A stretch of DNA of 64,000 nt from Elusimicrobia bacterium HGW-Elusimicrobia-1 (GCA_002841695.1 PHAN01000003.1:1-64000), one strand, 5' to 3'; numbered from the stretch's first letter, positions 34,923-44,369 are shown. The notes: generated by a model not told the origin, from the letters alone. Translations and numbers: made by a program.

Positions 34923-35186
34923 ATGAGCAAAAATGTTATTTATTTCATTATCGTAATCGTCGTCGGAGCGTTGCTGGGAACTTTCATAGGGGAGTTTCTT
35001 GCCATTGTGATGCCGGCGGGTAACGCCAGGGATCTTTTCGCCAAGGGCATCGAGGCGGGGCTTCATCCCGCGCGGCTTGATTTAAGAGTCATAGAGCTGA
35101 CGTTCGGATGTATATTTAAATTCAATGTAACGTCCGTCGTCGGCATTGTCGCCGCCGCCTACATATTCCGTGGTATCTCGAAATAA
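34923..35186 (+). CDS. DUF4321 small membrane protein
   Basis: 87 residues with two membrane segments, YFIIVIVVGALLGTFIGEFL and FNVTSVVGIVAAAYIFRGI, and between them the conserved amphipathic part DLRVIELTFGCIFKFN. This matches DUF4321, a family of unknown function found in several diderm and firmicute lineages, often next to maf, as here. Confidence 0.85.
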   Translation: MSKNVIYFIIVIVVGALLGTFIGEFLAIVMPAGNARDLFAKGIEAGLHPARLDLRVIELTFGCIFKFNVTSVVGIVAAAYIFRGISK

Positions 35187-35814
35187 AAAACTATCGAGAA
35201 ATGTCTCGGCGCCGCGCGAAAAGCGTTCGCCGGAGATAATTCTGGCGTCGGCATCGCCCCGTCGCAGGGAAATACTCGGGATGCTCGGCATACGCCACAA
35301 AGTAATGGCCTCACGGGCGTCCGAGGACTCTGTCGAAACCGATCCGCGCCGTCTGGTCAAGGAACTCGCCGCCCGCAAAGCGGCGGAAGTCGCTCGACGT
35401 CTTAAAACCCGCAAGTGTTTGGTGATAGGCGCCGATACCGTCGTATATTTGAAGGGTAAAGTTATCGGTAAGCCGCGGTCTTCGGGCCATGCCCGCGGTA
35501 TATTGAAGAGTTTGTCGGGCAGGGTAAGCGAAGTTTATACGGGTGTCGCTGTTCTGGACACCGCGACCGGCAGAATGAAAACCGGCTCGGCGGTCAGCGA
35601 GGTTACCATGCGCCGCCTTACCGGCGCCGAAATAAAGTCGGCGGCGAGCCGCCATATGGACAAGGCCGGAGCTTACGCCGTACAGGAAAAAAACGACGCT
35701 TTCGTCAAAAAGATAAAAGGGGATTATTATAACGTGGTGGGACTGCCGGCGGGATTGCTGATTTCTATTCTTGAGAGCTTCGGTGTTGTCGTCAGCCCTT
35801 CCAAAAAACTTTGA
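35170..35814 (+). CDS. maf: Maf-family nucleotide pyrophosphatase
   Basis: About 214 residues. The Maf motif ILASASPRRREIL comes near the N-terminus, then KAAEVARR, the catalytic Asp region IGADTVVY, the STYTG-like segment VSEVYTGV, and DKAGAYAVQE with DYYNVVGLP at the end. It hydrolyses non-canonical or methylated NTPs to monophosphates. No in-frame ATG precedes the domain; GTG 35170 is my choice and TTG 35146 is possible. Either start overlaps the DUF4321 gene. It converges with, and overlaps by 23 bases, the SurA-like gene on the other strand. Confidence 0.9.
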   Translation: MVSRNKKLSRNVSAPREKRSPEIILASASPRRREILGMLGIRHKVMASRASEDSVETDPRRLVKELAARKAAEVARRLKTRKCLVIGADTVVYLKGKVIGKPRSSGHARGILKSLSGRVSEVYTGVAVLDTATGRMKTGSAVSEVTMRRLTGAEIKSAASRHMDKAGAYAVQEKNDAFVKKIKGDYYNVVGLPAGLLISILESFGVVVSPSKKL

Positions 35815-36478
35815 TACTTACCGTGTTGTTGAGTTGTTTGAGGTATTCGTTGAAAACCGCGTTGACGACTTCCTGCCTGTATGCGCTCGAATAATCGGAT
35901 TTTTCCTTGTCCCACGATTTTAACTTTCCGGGATTTTTCTGACGGTAATCCGCGAAAATTTCGCTATCCGGCACGTAAATCGATGCCGATATGAAGTAAC
36001 GCAGTTTGGCGAAAGCTATCCGCCGGCGCTGATATTCGTCGAATTCTTTCGGCGTTACGCGGAAAACCTGCCTTACGAAATTATAATGTAATCTGAAGTC
36101 GTAAAGCCCCTCGCGCTGGAAGGCGGGAATCGACCTTATGTTCGCCGCAAGTTCGGCGTCGGTCACCTTTATGCCGAAGCGCGCGGACTCCTGATAGAAC
36201 ACCTCGTCCTGTATCAACTCCTGTATGACTTCCGCCTCGACCTGTTTTAAAACTTCGGACGTCAACTCCTTGTCCTGCCGTCTGAGTTCGTCGACCTGCC
36301 TGTTGTAAAGAAAATCGAATTTGCGCCGCGGAATTCTTTTGCCCGCCACCTGAGCAACGTCCGAGCCGGCCCTGTCGCCAAACAGGTAGCCGCCGAAGCC
36401 CACGAAAGTTCCGCCCATAAATATCACGACGGTGGCTATGAAAATATTTCTCTTGTATTTACGGAAGAAGTTCATCAT
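35792..36478 (-). CDS. SurA-N/PpiD-like membrane-anchored chaperone
   Basis: 228 residues. One N-terminal membrane helix (NIFIATVVIFMGGTFVGFGGYLF) precedes a SurA N-terminal domain: VAQVAGKRIPRRKFDFLYNRQVDELRRQ, VIQELIQDEVFYQESARFGIKVTDAEL and the following helices. There is no parvulin PPIase domain, so this is the short, chaperone-only form. It probably helps fold exported or outer-membrane proteins, of which the window encodes many. The stop overlaps the maf gene on the opposite strand. Confidence 0.87.
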   Translation of the reverse strand: MMNFFRKYKRNIFIATVVIFMGGTFVGFGGYLFGDRAGSDVAQVAGKRIPRRKFDFLYNRQVDELRRQDKELTSEVLKQVEAEVIQELIQDEVFYQESARFGIKVTDAELAANIRSIPAFQREGLYDFRLHYNFVRQVFRVTPKEFDEYQRRRIAFAKLRYFISASIYVPDSEIFADYRQKNPGKLKSWDKEKSDYSSAYRQEVVNAVFNEYLKQLNNTVSIKVFWKG

Positions 36479-36527
36479 AATGCGGATATTATATAAAAAA
36501 ACGGGGTCAGGCGCTCTATACGGGACA

Positions 36528-37691
36528 CTATTTAAAAAAGATTTCCTTCCGGAAGGGCGGAATATTTTCGGCCGCGCCTTTTATTTGAAACGCGGTTATT
36601 TCAGATTTTGAAAAGAACCGCATCGGCGGCCCCCATGTTCCGGTGCCCGGAGATGTGTAAATCAGAGATGTCCCCCGACGGTAAAGACCGGCCGGATACT
36701 TAAACAACAGCCGAACCATAATATCGACGGGAGGTATCTGTCCCCAGTGGGTATGCCCCGATAGTTGCAGGTCTATGCCGGCGTCGGCGTAACCGTCAAA
36801 TCCCGCGGGCCGGTGATACAGCAGCACCGCATACTTGGAAAAGTCCGCGCCCTTGGACGCCGCGGCGAAGTCGGGTCCGCCGCCGGCGAATCTCGATCCC
36901 TCGTCGTCGTTAATGCCTATCAGGGTAAGGCGTTTGCCGTCGGGCGAGATATTTTGATTGTAAAGAATTTTTATGCCCGCCGCTTCGGCCAGTATCTCGA
37001 ATTTTTCGAGGCCGACATAATATTCGTGGTTTCCGGTAATCGCGAACACTCCGTGTTTGGAGCGAATCCCGGAAAGTATTTCGCAAAAATTATTGAACCC
37101 GCAGAGCCGCGCGTCGATTAAATCGCCGGTTATGACCACCGCGTCCGGCTCGAGAGCATTTATTCGGGATACCAGGGCTTCGACCCACTCGTCGCTTCTT
37201 GCGTAGTTGAGGTGCAAGTCCGTTATTTGCACGAGCGTGAACTTTTCCCGCGAACTAAATTTGTCCGTTGTAACCGTAATCTCCCGTACCGTCGGCGGAC
37301 CCGAAGCGTTTATCACGGCGAATACCGTCGCGCCGGCGCTTAATGCCAAAGCGGCCGTAAGGGAATAATATTTGAAGCGGGGCGACCTCAAAAAGGCCGT
37401 GAGAGCGGATCTGATAATAAGAATAAAGAAAGTCATAGTCAGCAGGCCTATCCAAATCCCGCCGGCCGTTATCGCGGTTTTCAACCTTGCCGCCGCCGGA
37501 GTTCTGGACAGAAATTCACCGGCCGGAAACCACAGACCCAAAAGAAGAAAAACAATCCGCAAAATCCGGCCCGCGCGGGAATCTTTGGCGATTCCGTAAC
37601 CGGAAATTATGGAATGGTAGACGAAATAATGCGTTCCCAGATATACCGCCGATGCGACGGACAGAAAAATAATAAGATATATCACAGTCAT
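36528..37691 (-). CDS. Membrane-anchored metallophosphoesterase (YkuE/YaeI-like)
   Basis: 387 residues from ATG 37691. Four hydrophobic segments in the first 150 residues are followed by a calcineurin-like domain with LVQITDLHLN (DxH), VITGDLID (GD), AITGNHEYY (GNHE), LLYHRP and LQLSGHTHWGQ (GHTH). This is the YkuE/YaeI type, which acts at the membrane, in some species on lipid A precursors or other phospho-lipids. An in-frame ATG at 37727 would add 12 residues. It lies divergently from the 2-hydroxyglutarate oxidase-like gene. Confidence 0.9.
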   Translation of the reverse strand: MTVIYLIIFLSVASAVYLGTHYFVYHSIISGYGIAKDSRAGRILRIVFLLLGLWFPAGEFLSRTPAAARLKTAITAGGIWIGLLTMTFFILIIRSALTAFLRSPRFKYYSLTAALALSAGATVFAVINASGPPTVREITVTTDKFSSREKFTLVQITDLHLNYARSDEWVEALVSRINALEPDAVVITGDLIDARLCGFNNFCEILSGIRSKHGVFAITGNHEYYVGLEKFEILAEAAGIKILYNQNISPDGKRLTLIGINDDEGSRFAGGGPDFAAASKGADFSKYAVLLYHRPAGFDGYADAGIDLQLSGHTHWGQIPPVDIMVRLLFKYPAGLYRRGTSLIYTSPGTGTWGPPMRFFSKSEITAFQIKGAAENIPPFRKEIFFK

Positions 37692-37751
37692 ATTGAGTTC
37701 CTGTATATTGAGGAAATGATGATACAAAAATTTTGCCTCTGCCGGAAATTT

Positions 37752-37779
37752 TTGTACACTATCCGGATTGTCCTATGCT
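37752..37779 (+). promoter_or_regulatory. Promoter candidate of the 2-hydroxyglutarate oxidase-like gene
   Basis: TTGTAC (37752-37757), 16-base spacer, TATGCT (37774-37779). A short GGCGGC/GCCGCC hairpin follows in the leader, just before the ATG at 37822. Confidence 0.45.
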
Positions 37780-37821
37780 TTTTGCGCTTGACTTAAGGCG
37801 GCTTGGCGCCGCCGCCGAATT

Positions 37822-38994
37822 ATGGAAAAAATACCGGTAACTATAATAGGCGGGGGCGTTGTGGGGCTGGCCATCGCGCGCGAACTTTCCTTAAACGGGG
37901 TTGACGGGGTCTACCTCTTTGAAAAGAATCCTTATCTGGGAGATGAACAGTCGGGCCGTAATTCCTGCGTGCTCCACGCCGGCGTTTATTATTCCCCGGG
38001 CTCGTTGAAGGCGAAGCTTTGCGTGCAAGGAAACGCCATGCTTTATGCTTTTTGCGACGAGCACGGCGTGGCGTGCTTCAATACTTCCAAGATAATAGTC
38101 GCCGTGGACGAAGCCAAAGACCGCATGATTGACACTTATGTCGAGCGCTGCGCGGCCAACGGCGTGAAAGGCGTAAAAAAAATCTCCTCGAAGGAAATAA
38201 TCGAAATCGAACCCAACGTCCGCGCGCTGAGCGCCTTGCTTGTTCCTTCCACGGGCGTGCTCGACGTGCCGGAATACGTAAAGACCCTGGCGCGTCTGGC
38301 TTCCGACGCGGGAGCCGGTATAATTAAGGACACAAAGGTGACGGGTATCGAACCGCGCGGCGACGGTTTCGTCGTGCGCACACGCGATTCCCGCGGCGCC
38401 GAAGACGAGTTTGAGACCGACAGGATAATAAACTCCGCCGGTCTTTACGCCGACGAAATCGCCGCTCTCGTAAATCCCTCCAATTCGTGGCGGATAGCCC
38501 CGCTGCGCGGGGAATATTACAGGTACGATTCTTCCTCCCGCAAGGAAGTGGGACTCAACGGAACTTGCGTTTATCAGGTGCAGGAACCCTACGAACTCGA
38601 CGGAAAACTTTATTTCGGTATAGGCATACATCTTACGCCAACTCTTGACGTCGCCGAAGGCGGCTCCAGAAAAATAGGCCGGTATGTTTCCGTCGGGCCG
38701 ACGTCCATTCCGGTGACCGATAAACACGATTACGAGACGGGCAGAAAAGCCGCCGGCTTCTTTTACGAAGACGTAAAAAGATTTTTTCCGAACCTGCGCG
38801 TCGAAGACCTTCAGATGGATTACGCCGGCAACCGCGCCAAGCTGAAGGGTTACGACGACTTTGTCATACGCCGCGACGAAAAATATCCGGCGTGCGCGCA
38901 TCTCGTCGGCATTGATTCTCCCGGTCTCACTTCGTCCCTGGCGATAGCCCGCTACGTGGCCGAAGAATTCTTCGACGTCCGCCGGACTTCTTAA
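37822..38994 (+). CDS. L-2-hydroxyglutarate oxidase-like FAD enzyme
   Basis: 390 residues, DAO-fold flavoprotein. The FAD site VTIIGGGVVGLAIARELS is at the N-terminus. The family segments SGRNSCVLHAGVYYSPGSLKA and the C-terminal DFVIRRDE...LVGIDSPGLTSSLAIA match the LhgO/L2HGDH group. It would oxidise L-2-hydroxyglutarate to 2-oxoglutarate, passing electrons to quinone or oxygen. It also resembles some glycerol-3-phosphate dehydrogenases, which is less likely. It is probably the first gene of a unit with the giant DHH-like protein, which begins 22 bases later. Confidence 0.88.
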   Translation: MEKIPVTIIGGGVVGLAIARELSLNGVDGVYLFEKNPYLGDEQSGRNSCVLHAGVYYSPGSLKAKLCVQGNAMLYAFCDEHGVACFNTSKIIVAVDEAKDRMIDTYVERCAANGVKGVKKISSKEIIEIEPNVRALSALLVPSTGVLDVPEYVKTLARLASDAGAGIIKDTKVTGIEPRGDGFVVRTRDSRGAEDEFETDRIINSAGLYADEIAALVNPSNSWRIAPLRGEYYRYDSSSRKEVGLNGTCVYQVQEPYELDGKLYFGIGIHLTPTLDVAEGGSRKIGRYVSVGPTSIPVTDKHDYETGRKAAGFFYEDVKRFFPNLRVEDLQMDYAGNRAKLKGYDDFVIRRDEKYPACAHLVGIDSPGLTSSLAIARYVAEEFFDVRRTS

Positions 38995-39015
38995 AAAAAG
39001 CATATCGGAGATATT

Positions 39016-42000
39016 ATGAACCGCTCGCCCATGAAAAAAAAGATCTTCATTATCCACGGATTCGGCCAGCGAAACGGCATCGGCTGGGAAGCCGGCGGCG
39101 ACCTCGACACGGTTTCATCCAGTGTGTTTTACACCGCGTGGGCCCGCAAAGAGATAGAAAAAGCAAAGGGCTCGCCCGCCGTCCGGGGCGAGGACTACGA
39201 TTACGATTTCGTAAATTATTCCGAGGGACTCTCGCATCTTGTCGTGCATTCCGGCTGCGACATATACATCCCGGATTTTCCAATCGACGCGCTCTCTCCC
39301 CGCCTTGAACTGATGTATATTCCCGATCCGTCCGCCGTCGGGCTCATAAGCGATTTTAATTCCAAACTGTTCGCTCTTAAAATTTTAATCGGGCGCAACG
39401 CTCTTTTGGTCGACGACCGTCTCAAAAAACTTTTTAATTCCGGTTTTAAGCAGAAGACAAAGGTGCTGGAACATTCCGAGCGCGACGCGATTGCCACGGC
39501 CGTCGCCTGCGCGGACATTGTAACTTACTGCGTGGAAATGTCCGCCGCGCTGTCGGCAAAACCCGACGCCGCCGCGACGGCTTATCTCAACGACGTGCTG
39601 TCCAATATAGCCGGCGACGCGCTGCGCTCCGCCAAGGATTACATAATTCAGAACATGGGCGGTTTCGTCAAAGATGAGCAGATGGATGAACTCGAAAATC
39701 CTCGCGACATTTTAAAGATAGAAGAGTCGAACACGCGCGATTTTTCCGCCAAAGGCCGCGTTAATTATACCGACGATTTTATGATAGTATCCGTCGAGAG
39801 CGTGGCTTACGCCGCAAGAAATACCGTAGAAGCAGGCGCGCTTGCCTACACTAAAACGAACGCCGAGCGGATACAGGCCGCATCCGCCGAGATAGTCCAG
39901 GCGGTGGCCTCGCTTTTCAAAAACGTTAAAAATGTTTCCGATGTATTTTTGGCGTCCTCCGCGTCGAACGCTCTGGCGCCTCTGGCGGAAAAAATATCTC
40001 TTGCGGCATCCTCGGCGATGGATGCAGCGCTTCGCGCGAAAAATCCCGCGCCCGCCGCCGCTTCCGCCGACGGAGACAAAATAACCGCGCTGCTTATGGA
40101 GCAGTCCAGCGGACGGACTGTCGCCGGCGTCAAGATTTCGCTCAAAAGATTGCTCGGCGCCGGTGTTTTTCGCGGTCTCGACGGCAAACAGCTTGGCTCC
40201 GGCGCCTCGGCCGACATCGTGACCGGCTCCGACGGCTCCGCCGCGATAGTGTACGTCCCGGGCGCGCCCGGCGAAGAGTACCAGATTTCCGCCACTTACG
40301 ACGACGTGAAGTATCTGATGATTCCCGAGGAAATAATCTCCGCGGCGGATTCGGGAGCCGTCGAAGAAGCCCTCGACGACGAGGACGACGATTCGCGCAT
40401 AGACAGGGCGATGTCGGTCTCGCTGCAACTTCTGGAAAAGCAGTTCCGGTTTCTGGCCGAAAACGACGTTACCGTCGAGAGCGTCACCGACCATCATCCC
40501 TACACCCCCGCGGTTCACGAACTTATAGCGCGGCTTCAAAAAGAAGGTCTTGTAAAAGAGTTCAACGTTCGCGCGGCCCCGCGCGGGCAGGAAGAGCCCG
40601 TCGAGAAGCAGGTCTGCGGCGCCAACATCGTTTTTTTCGAACGCCTCTCGTCGTCCGCCGCGAAGACCGAAGGTTTGTCGCAGCTCAACGTAATGGCCCG
40701 TATGCAGGACTTGCACATAAAGATGATGCCGCTGGCGATATCGCTTTCAAAACTCATCGGCTCGAAATTTTCAAAGATAGAGATGGCGCTGAAACTTTCG
40801 GAGCTTACCGACAAAAAGTCGCTTGAAAACATAATGGCGTCGACGGGCTGGGATAAAGTCGTCGCCGATTATGAGCGCCGTCTGGCGCTGGTGCTGCCGC
40901 GCGCGGAAGCCAACGTAATGCGTATGACTTTCGAGCGCGAGGCCAAAGGCCTTTCCGCCGTTCTGGGGAAAATATTTCCGTCGCTGAACAAAAAAAATAT
41001 CATCGAAATTTTTGCCGCGCTTTCGGCGTTTTGCGACCCGCGCAAGGGAGAACCCCAGATAAACGTGGCCTCCGCGATCGGTTACATCGCGGGCGTCAAA
41101 AAAATGAAGACGGATTACTTCTTTTACTGCTACGGCTCGAACATTCTTACCCAGAGAAAAATGGCCAACTCCGACGAGAGAATTAATTTGAGCACCCTCT
41201 CGCAGTGGCTCGGCACCAAAGCCGACGGCGGTCACTCCGGCGCTTCCACCTGCAAGCCCGTTTCAAATCCTTCGTTCCCGCGCAAAAGATTATCCAACGT
41301 GAAGGAGTGGAACTTTCCGGAGTACCTTTATTATCTCGCCGGAAAAATATCCGAAAGCGCGGGCTTTCCGTTCAAGAAACTCGAACCGGTCAATTTTGAT
41401 TTCTCGCCGGTGATAAGACAGAGTTTGGAGCGTCTTGACCCCACACTCGTAGAATTAGTCGTAAAATCCGGCTGGATGAGAAAAAAGATAATGTTCGCCA
41501 AGATGCCCAAGCCCGATTACGATTCGCGCGACTCAAATCCGTCGCTGGTTCAGGTCATAACCTATCTGAGGATGAAATACCGCTTCGACTATCTGTTCCT
41601 GGTGCAGGGCGCGATGTCCAAAATAATTCTGGCCAATGTCGGAGACGCGTCGGCCGCCATAGACCTTGTCCCCGTCGCCAAAGCGCTCGGATGGCAGGAG
41701 GACTCGGGCGATCCGCGTTTTGCCGCGGCAAATCCCCGACGGAACAAAAAAATATCAAGAGAATGGCGTTTCGCCAAGGAAGAGCGTTTCTTCGACTTGG
41801 CGGCGTTTTTAAGCGGCTTTGTCGAGCAGGGACTTTCTGACCCGTCGCAGAAAAATAAATGGAAGATTCATTCGCTTTTGTCGCCCCCGGCGGTTTTTGT
41901 GCCCAAGGAACTCGATCCCTTCGCAAAAAAATTCCTCCGCGGCGCGGTTTTTGAAACCCGCCTGATACCGGCCGACAAAAAATCCAAGCCGCTTACGGTC

Positions 42001-42375
42001 GCGTTTATCGAGGAGCCCTTCGTCAAGGGATCGCGCGCGCCGGTTATGCCGCTGTGCATAGGTCTGTTGCGTCGCTCCATGCATCTGGGACTTTATAAAT
42101 ACATCGTCTATATGCGCTACGGGGCGTTCTATCTCATCAATACGGGCGACGACGCCCGCTCGTTCGACCTGTCTCGGATAGCCAAAAATCTCGACGCGAA
42201 TTATTCCGGATTTTCTCCGATTTTCGCGTCGGTGGACAGAAAAACCGCGGTTATGCCGACGGGTTACGAAAAAATGACCCGCGACAATCAGTCGGTTTTC
42301 ATAACGAAACTGCTTGAGAAACTTTTCGGCCCGGCCGGTTACAAAACGGACAAAATCGAGAAAAAAGGCGCTTAA
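39016..42375 (+). CDS. 1119-residue protein with degenerate DHH/DHHA1 phosphoesterase features
   Basis: No family is recognised as a whole. Residues 8-35 (KIFIIHGFGQRN...GGDLDTVSSS) resemble DHH motif I, DIYIPDFPID near 82 could be motif II, and VTDHHPYTPAVHELI near 492 is a literal DHH motif. About 460 residues lie between, including an Ala-rich helical part and an Ig-like section near 355-450. C-terminal of DHH are three related modules (about 690-790, 850-940 and 1035-1110). The first has DGGHSGAST near 735, as in DHHA1 domains. No signal peptide. GGAG sets ATG 39016. Function is unknown; nuclease or dinucleotide phosphodiesterase is the first guess. Confidence 0.6.
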   Translation: MNRSPMKKKIFIIHGFGQRNGIGWEAGGDLDTVSSSVFYTAWARKEIEKAKGSPAVRGEDYDYDFVNYSEGLSHLVVHSGCDIYIPDFPIDALSPRLELMYIPDPSAVGLISDFNSKLFALKILIGRNALLVDDRLKKLFNSGFKQKTKVLEHSERDAIATAVACADIVTYCVEMSAALSAKPDAAATAYLNDVLSNIAGDALRSAKDYIIQNMGGFVKDEQMDELENPRDILKIEESNTRDFSAKGRVNYTDDFMIVSVESVAYAARNTVEAGALAYTKTNAERIQAASAEIVQAVASLFKNVKNVSDVFLASSASNALAPLAEKISLAASSAMDAALRAKNPAPAAASADGDKITALLMEQSSGRTVAGVKISLKRLLGAGVFRGLDGKQLGSGASADIVTGSDGSAAIVYVPGAPGEEYQISATYDDVKYLMIPEEIISAADSGAVEEALDDEDDDSRIDRAMSVSLQLLEKQFRFLAENDVTVESVTDHHPYTPAVHELIARLQKEGLVKEFNVRAAPRGQEEPVEKQVCGANIVFFERLSSSAAKTEGLSQLNVMARMQDLHIKMMPLAISLSKLIGSKFSKIEMALKLSELTDKKSLENIMASTGWDKVVADYERRLALVLPRAEANVMRMTFEREAKGLSAVLGKIFPSLNKKNIIEIFAALSAFCDPRKGEPQINVASAIGYIAGVKKMKTDYFFYCYGSNILTQRKMANSDERINLSTLSQWLGTKADGGHSGASTCKPVSNPSFPRKRLSNVKEWNFPEYLYYLAGKISESAGFPFKKLEPVNFDFSPVIRQSLERLDPTLVELVVKSGWMRKKIMFAKMPKPDYDSRDSNPSLVQVITYLRMKYRFDYLFLVQGAMSKIILANVGDASAAIDLVPVAKALGWQEDSGDPRFAAANPRRNKKISREWRFAKEERFFDLAAFLSGFVEQGLSDPSQKNKWKIHSLLSPPAVFVPKELDPFAKKFLRGAVFETRLIPADKKSKPLTVAFIEEPFVKGSRAPVMPLCIGLLRRSMHLGLYKYIVYMRYGAFYLINTGDDARSFDLSRIAKNLDANYSGFSPIFASVDRKTAVMPTGYEKMTRDNQSVFITKLLEKLFGPAGYKTDKIEKKGA

Positions 42376-42392
42376 GACGGCGACGCGTCCGG

Positions 42393-42422
42393 TTGACATC
42401 CGTCCGCGCCTTCTGATATAAT
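42393..42422 (+). promoter_or_regulatory. Promoter of tRNA-Val
   Basis: TTGACA (42393-42398), 18-base spacer, TATAAT (42417-42422): both boxes are perfect consensus. The predicted start lies about eight bases before the mature tRNA at 42438. Confidence 0.88.
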
Positions 42423-42437
42423 GCCCGCAAGATTCGG

Positions 42438-42511
42438 GGGCGGTTAGCTCAGTTGGTTAGAGTACTTGCTTGACATGCAAGGGGTCACAGGTTCGAATCC
42501 TGTACCGCCCA
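42438..42511 (+). tRNA. tRNA-Val (GAC)
   Basis: 74 nt. Acceptor GGGCGGT/ACCGCCC, D arm GCTC...GAGT, anticodon stem CTTGC/GCAAG with loop TTGACAT (anticodon GAC), T arm ACAGG TTCGAAT CCTGT, discriminator A. CCA is not encoded, unlike the initiator tRNA in this window. Confidence 0.96.
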
Positions 42512-42571
42512 TTTTGTTTAAGTTATTTCCGCGCGACTCAACATGATGTAAACCGACGGCGTTTTCTTGTT

Positions 42572-42609
42572 GTCGTCGCCACCCTGCGGGCGGCGGCTTA
42601 TTTTTTTAT
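42572..42609 (+). terminator. Terminator or attenuator between tRNA-Val and thrS
   Basis: GTCGTCGCC (42572-42580) pairs along its whole length with GGCGGCGGC (42589-42597), followed by TTATTTTTTT. CGACG at 42554-42558 could pair instead with CGTCG (42574-42578) in the left arm, so an attenuator is conceivable. The stop of the T-run is eight bases from the thrS ATG, and no separate thrS promoter is obvious. Confidence 0.65.
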
Positions 42610-42616
42610 ATCGACT

Positions 42617-44368
42617 ATGAACGAAATATCTTCCGACTCAAATCAGGCGAAATTGCATCTGGATACCTTGCGTCACTCCGCCGCGCACATAATGGCCGCG
42701 GCCGTAACGGAACTTTTTCCGGGCACGAAAGTCGCCATAGGCCCCTCCATCGACGAAGGATTCTATTACGATTTCGACCGCGCGGAAGCGTTTACTCCCG
42801 AAGACCTCGAAAAAATCGAATCGCGGATGAGGGAAATCGCGGTCCGCGACGAGCCGTTCGTAAGAACCGAAAAATCCAAAGCCGAAGCTCTCGCCCGCTT
42901 TGAATCTCTCGGCGAAAAATATAAAGTCGAACTTATAAACGGCATCACCGACGATAAAGTCAGTTATTATTCCACGGGCGCGTTCACCGATTTGTGCCGC
43001 GGCCCGCATATCGAGCGCGCCGGTGCCATAAAACATTTCAAACTTCTTTCCGTGGCCGGGGCGTATTGGCGCGGCGACGCCCGCAACCCGATGCTGCAGC
43101 GCATATACGGCACGGCTTTTGAGTCGGAAAAAGAACTCAAAAAATATCTTCTGAAGATTGAAGAGGCCAAAAAGCGCGACCACCGCAAGCTCGGACGCGA
43201 ACTCGGTTTTTTCGGCGTTTCCGACGAGGTCGGCCCCGGGCTTATACTCTGGCATCCGCGCGGTGCGATGATCAGGCACATCATAGAAACATTCTGGCGC
43301 GAGGAACATTATAAAAACGGCTATGAATTGATTTATTCTCCGCACATAGGCCGTTCGACGCTTTGGGAAACCAGCGGACATCTGGGTTTTTACAAAGACG
43401 CTATGTACGCTCCCATGAAAATCGACGGAAACGACTACTACGTAAAACCGATGAACTGCCCGTTTCACATAGAAATTTACCGCTCCCGCCTGTATTCGTA
43501 CCGCGATCTGCCGTTGCGATGGGCGGAACTGGGCACGGTTTATCGTTACGAAAAATCCGGCGTTTTGCACGGACTTATGCGGGTCCGCGGATTCACTCAG
43601 GACGACGCCCACATCTTCTGCTCGCCGGAGCAGGTCTCCTCGGAAATCCGCGAAGTTTTAAGGTTCAGTATGTCGATTTGGAAGACATTCGGTTTTTCGG
43701 AAATTAAGGCGTATCTGGCTACAAAACCCGTCGACGCCATCGGGCCGTCGGAGAGATGGGCCGAGGCCACGGCCGCCCTGCGCGGAGCCGTCGAGGCCGA
43801 AGGGCTGGAATGCGAAATAGACGAAGGCGGCGGGGCTTTCTACGGGCCTAAGATAGACCTTAAAGTAAAAGACGCGCTGGGCAGGGAGTGGCAGACATCG
43901 ACCATTCAATTTGATTTTAATATGCCGGAGCGTTTCGATATGACTTTTGTGGGAGCCGACGGCGCAAAGCACAGGCCGTATATGATTCATAGGGCTTTAT
44001 TCGGATCGCTTGAGAGATTTTTTGGAATTTTGATAGAGCATCACGCCGGGAAATTTCCCGCGTGGCTCTCGCCCACGCAGGTCGTCGTGGCCAATATTTC
44101 CGACGACAACGCCGATTACGCGCGTTCCGTGGCCGACGAACTCCGCCGCGCGGGTTTTCGCGCCGAAGCGGACCTGAGAAACGAAAAAATCGGATATAAA
44201 ATCAGAGAGGCCACGCTTGCCAAAGTGTCTTACATACTCGTGGCGGGGGAAAAAGAAAAGGCGTCGTCCACCGTGGCGGTGAGAACCCGCGCCGGCGAAA
44301 ATCTCGGAACAATGAGCGTGACTGATTTTCTGGCCCGCCTGAAGGACGATGTTTCTCGACGGCTTTAA
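42617..44368 (+). CDS. thrS: Threonyl-tRNA synthetase, form lacking the TGS domain
   Basis: 583 residues. The protein begins directly with the editing (second additional) domain: LRHSAAHIMAAAV (HxxxH) and FTDLCRGPHI. The class II core follows with motif 2 in GTVYRYEKSGVLHGLMRVRGFTQDDAHIF, zinc ligands Cys in PMNCPFH and His further on, and the anticodon-binding domain (VVVANISDDNADYARSVADELRRAGF). Common bacterial enzymes have about 60 more N-terminal residues (TGS). The ATG at 42617 lies after a stable hairpin; frames upstream run into the tRNA gene, so no TGS coding region is hidden there. Confidence 0.95.
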   Translation: MNEISSDSNQAKLHLDTLRHSAAHIMAAAVTELFPGTKVAIGPSIDEGFYYDFDRAEAFTPEDLEKIESRMREIAVRDEPFVRTEKSKAEALARFESLGEKYKVELINGITDDKVSYYSTGAFTDLCRGPHIERAGAIKHFKLLSVAGAYWRGDARNPMLQRIYGTAFESEKELKKYLLKIEEAKKRDHRKLGRELGFFGVSDEVGPGLILWHPRGAMIRHIIETFWREEHYKNGYELIYSPHIGRSTLWETSGHLGFYKDAMYAPMKIDGNDYYVKPMNCPFHIEIYRSRLYSYRDLPLRWAELGTVYRYEKSGVLHGLMRVRGFTQDDAHIFCSPEQVSSEIREVLRFSMSIWKTFGFSEIKAYLATKPVDAIGPSERWAEATAALRGAVEAEGLECEIDEGGGAFYGPKIDLKVKDALGREWQTSTIQFDFNMPERFDMTFVGADGAKHRPYMIHRALFGSLERFFGILIEHHAGKFPAWLSPTQVVVANISDDNADYARSVADELRRAGFRAEADLRNEKIGYKIREATLAKVSYILVAGEKEKASSTVAVRTRAGENLGTMSVTDFLARLKDDVSRRL

Positions 44369-44369
44369 A

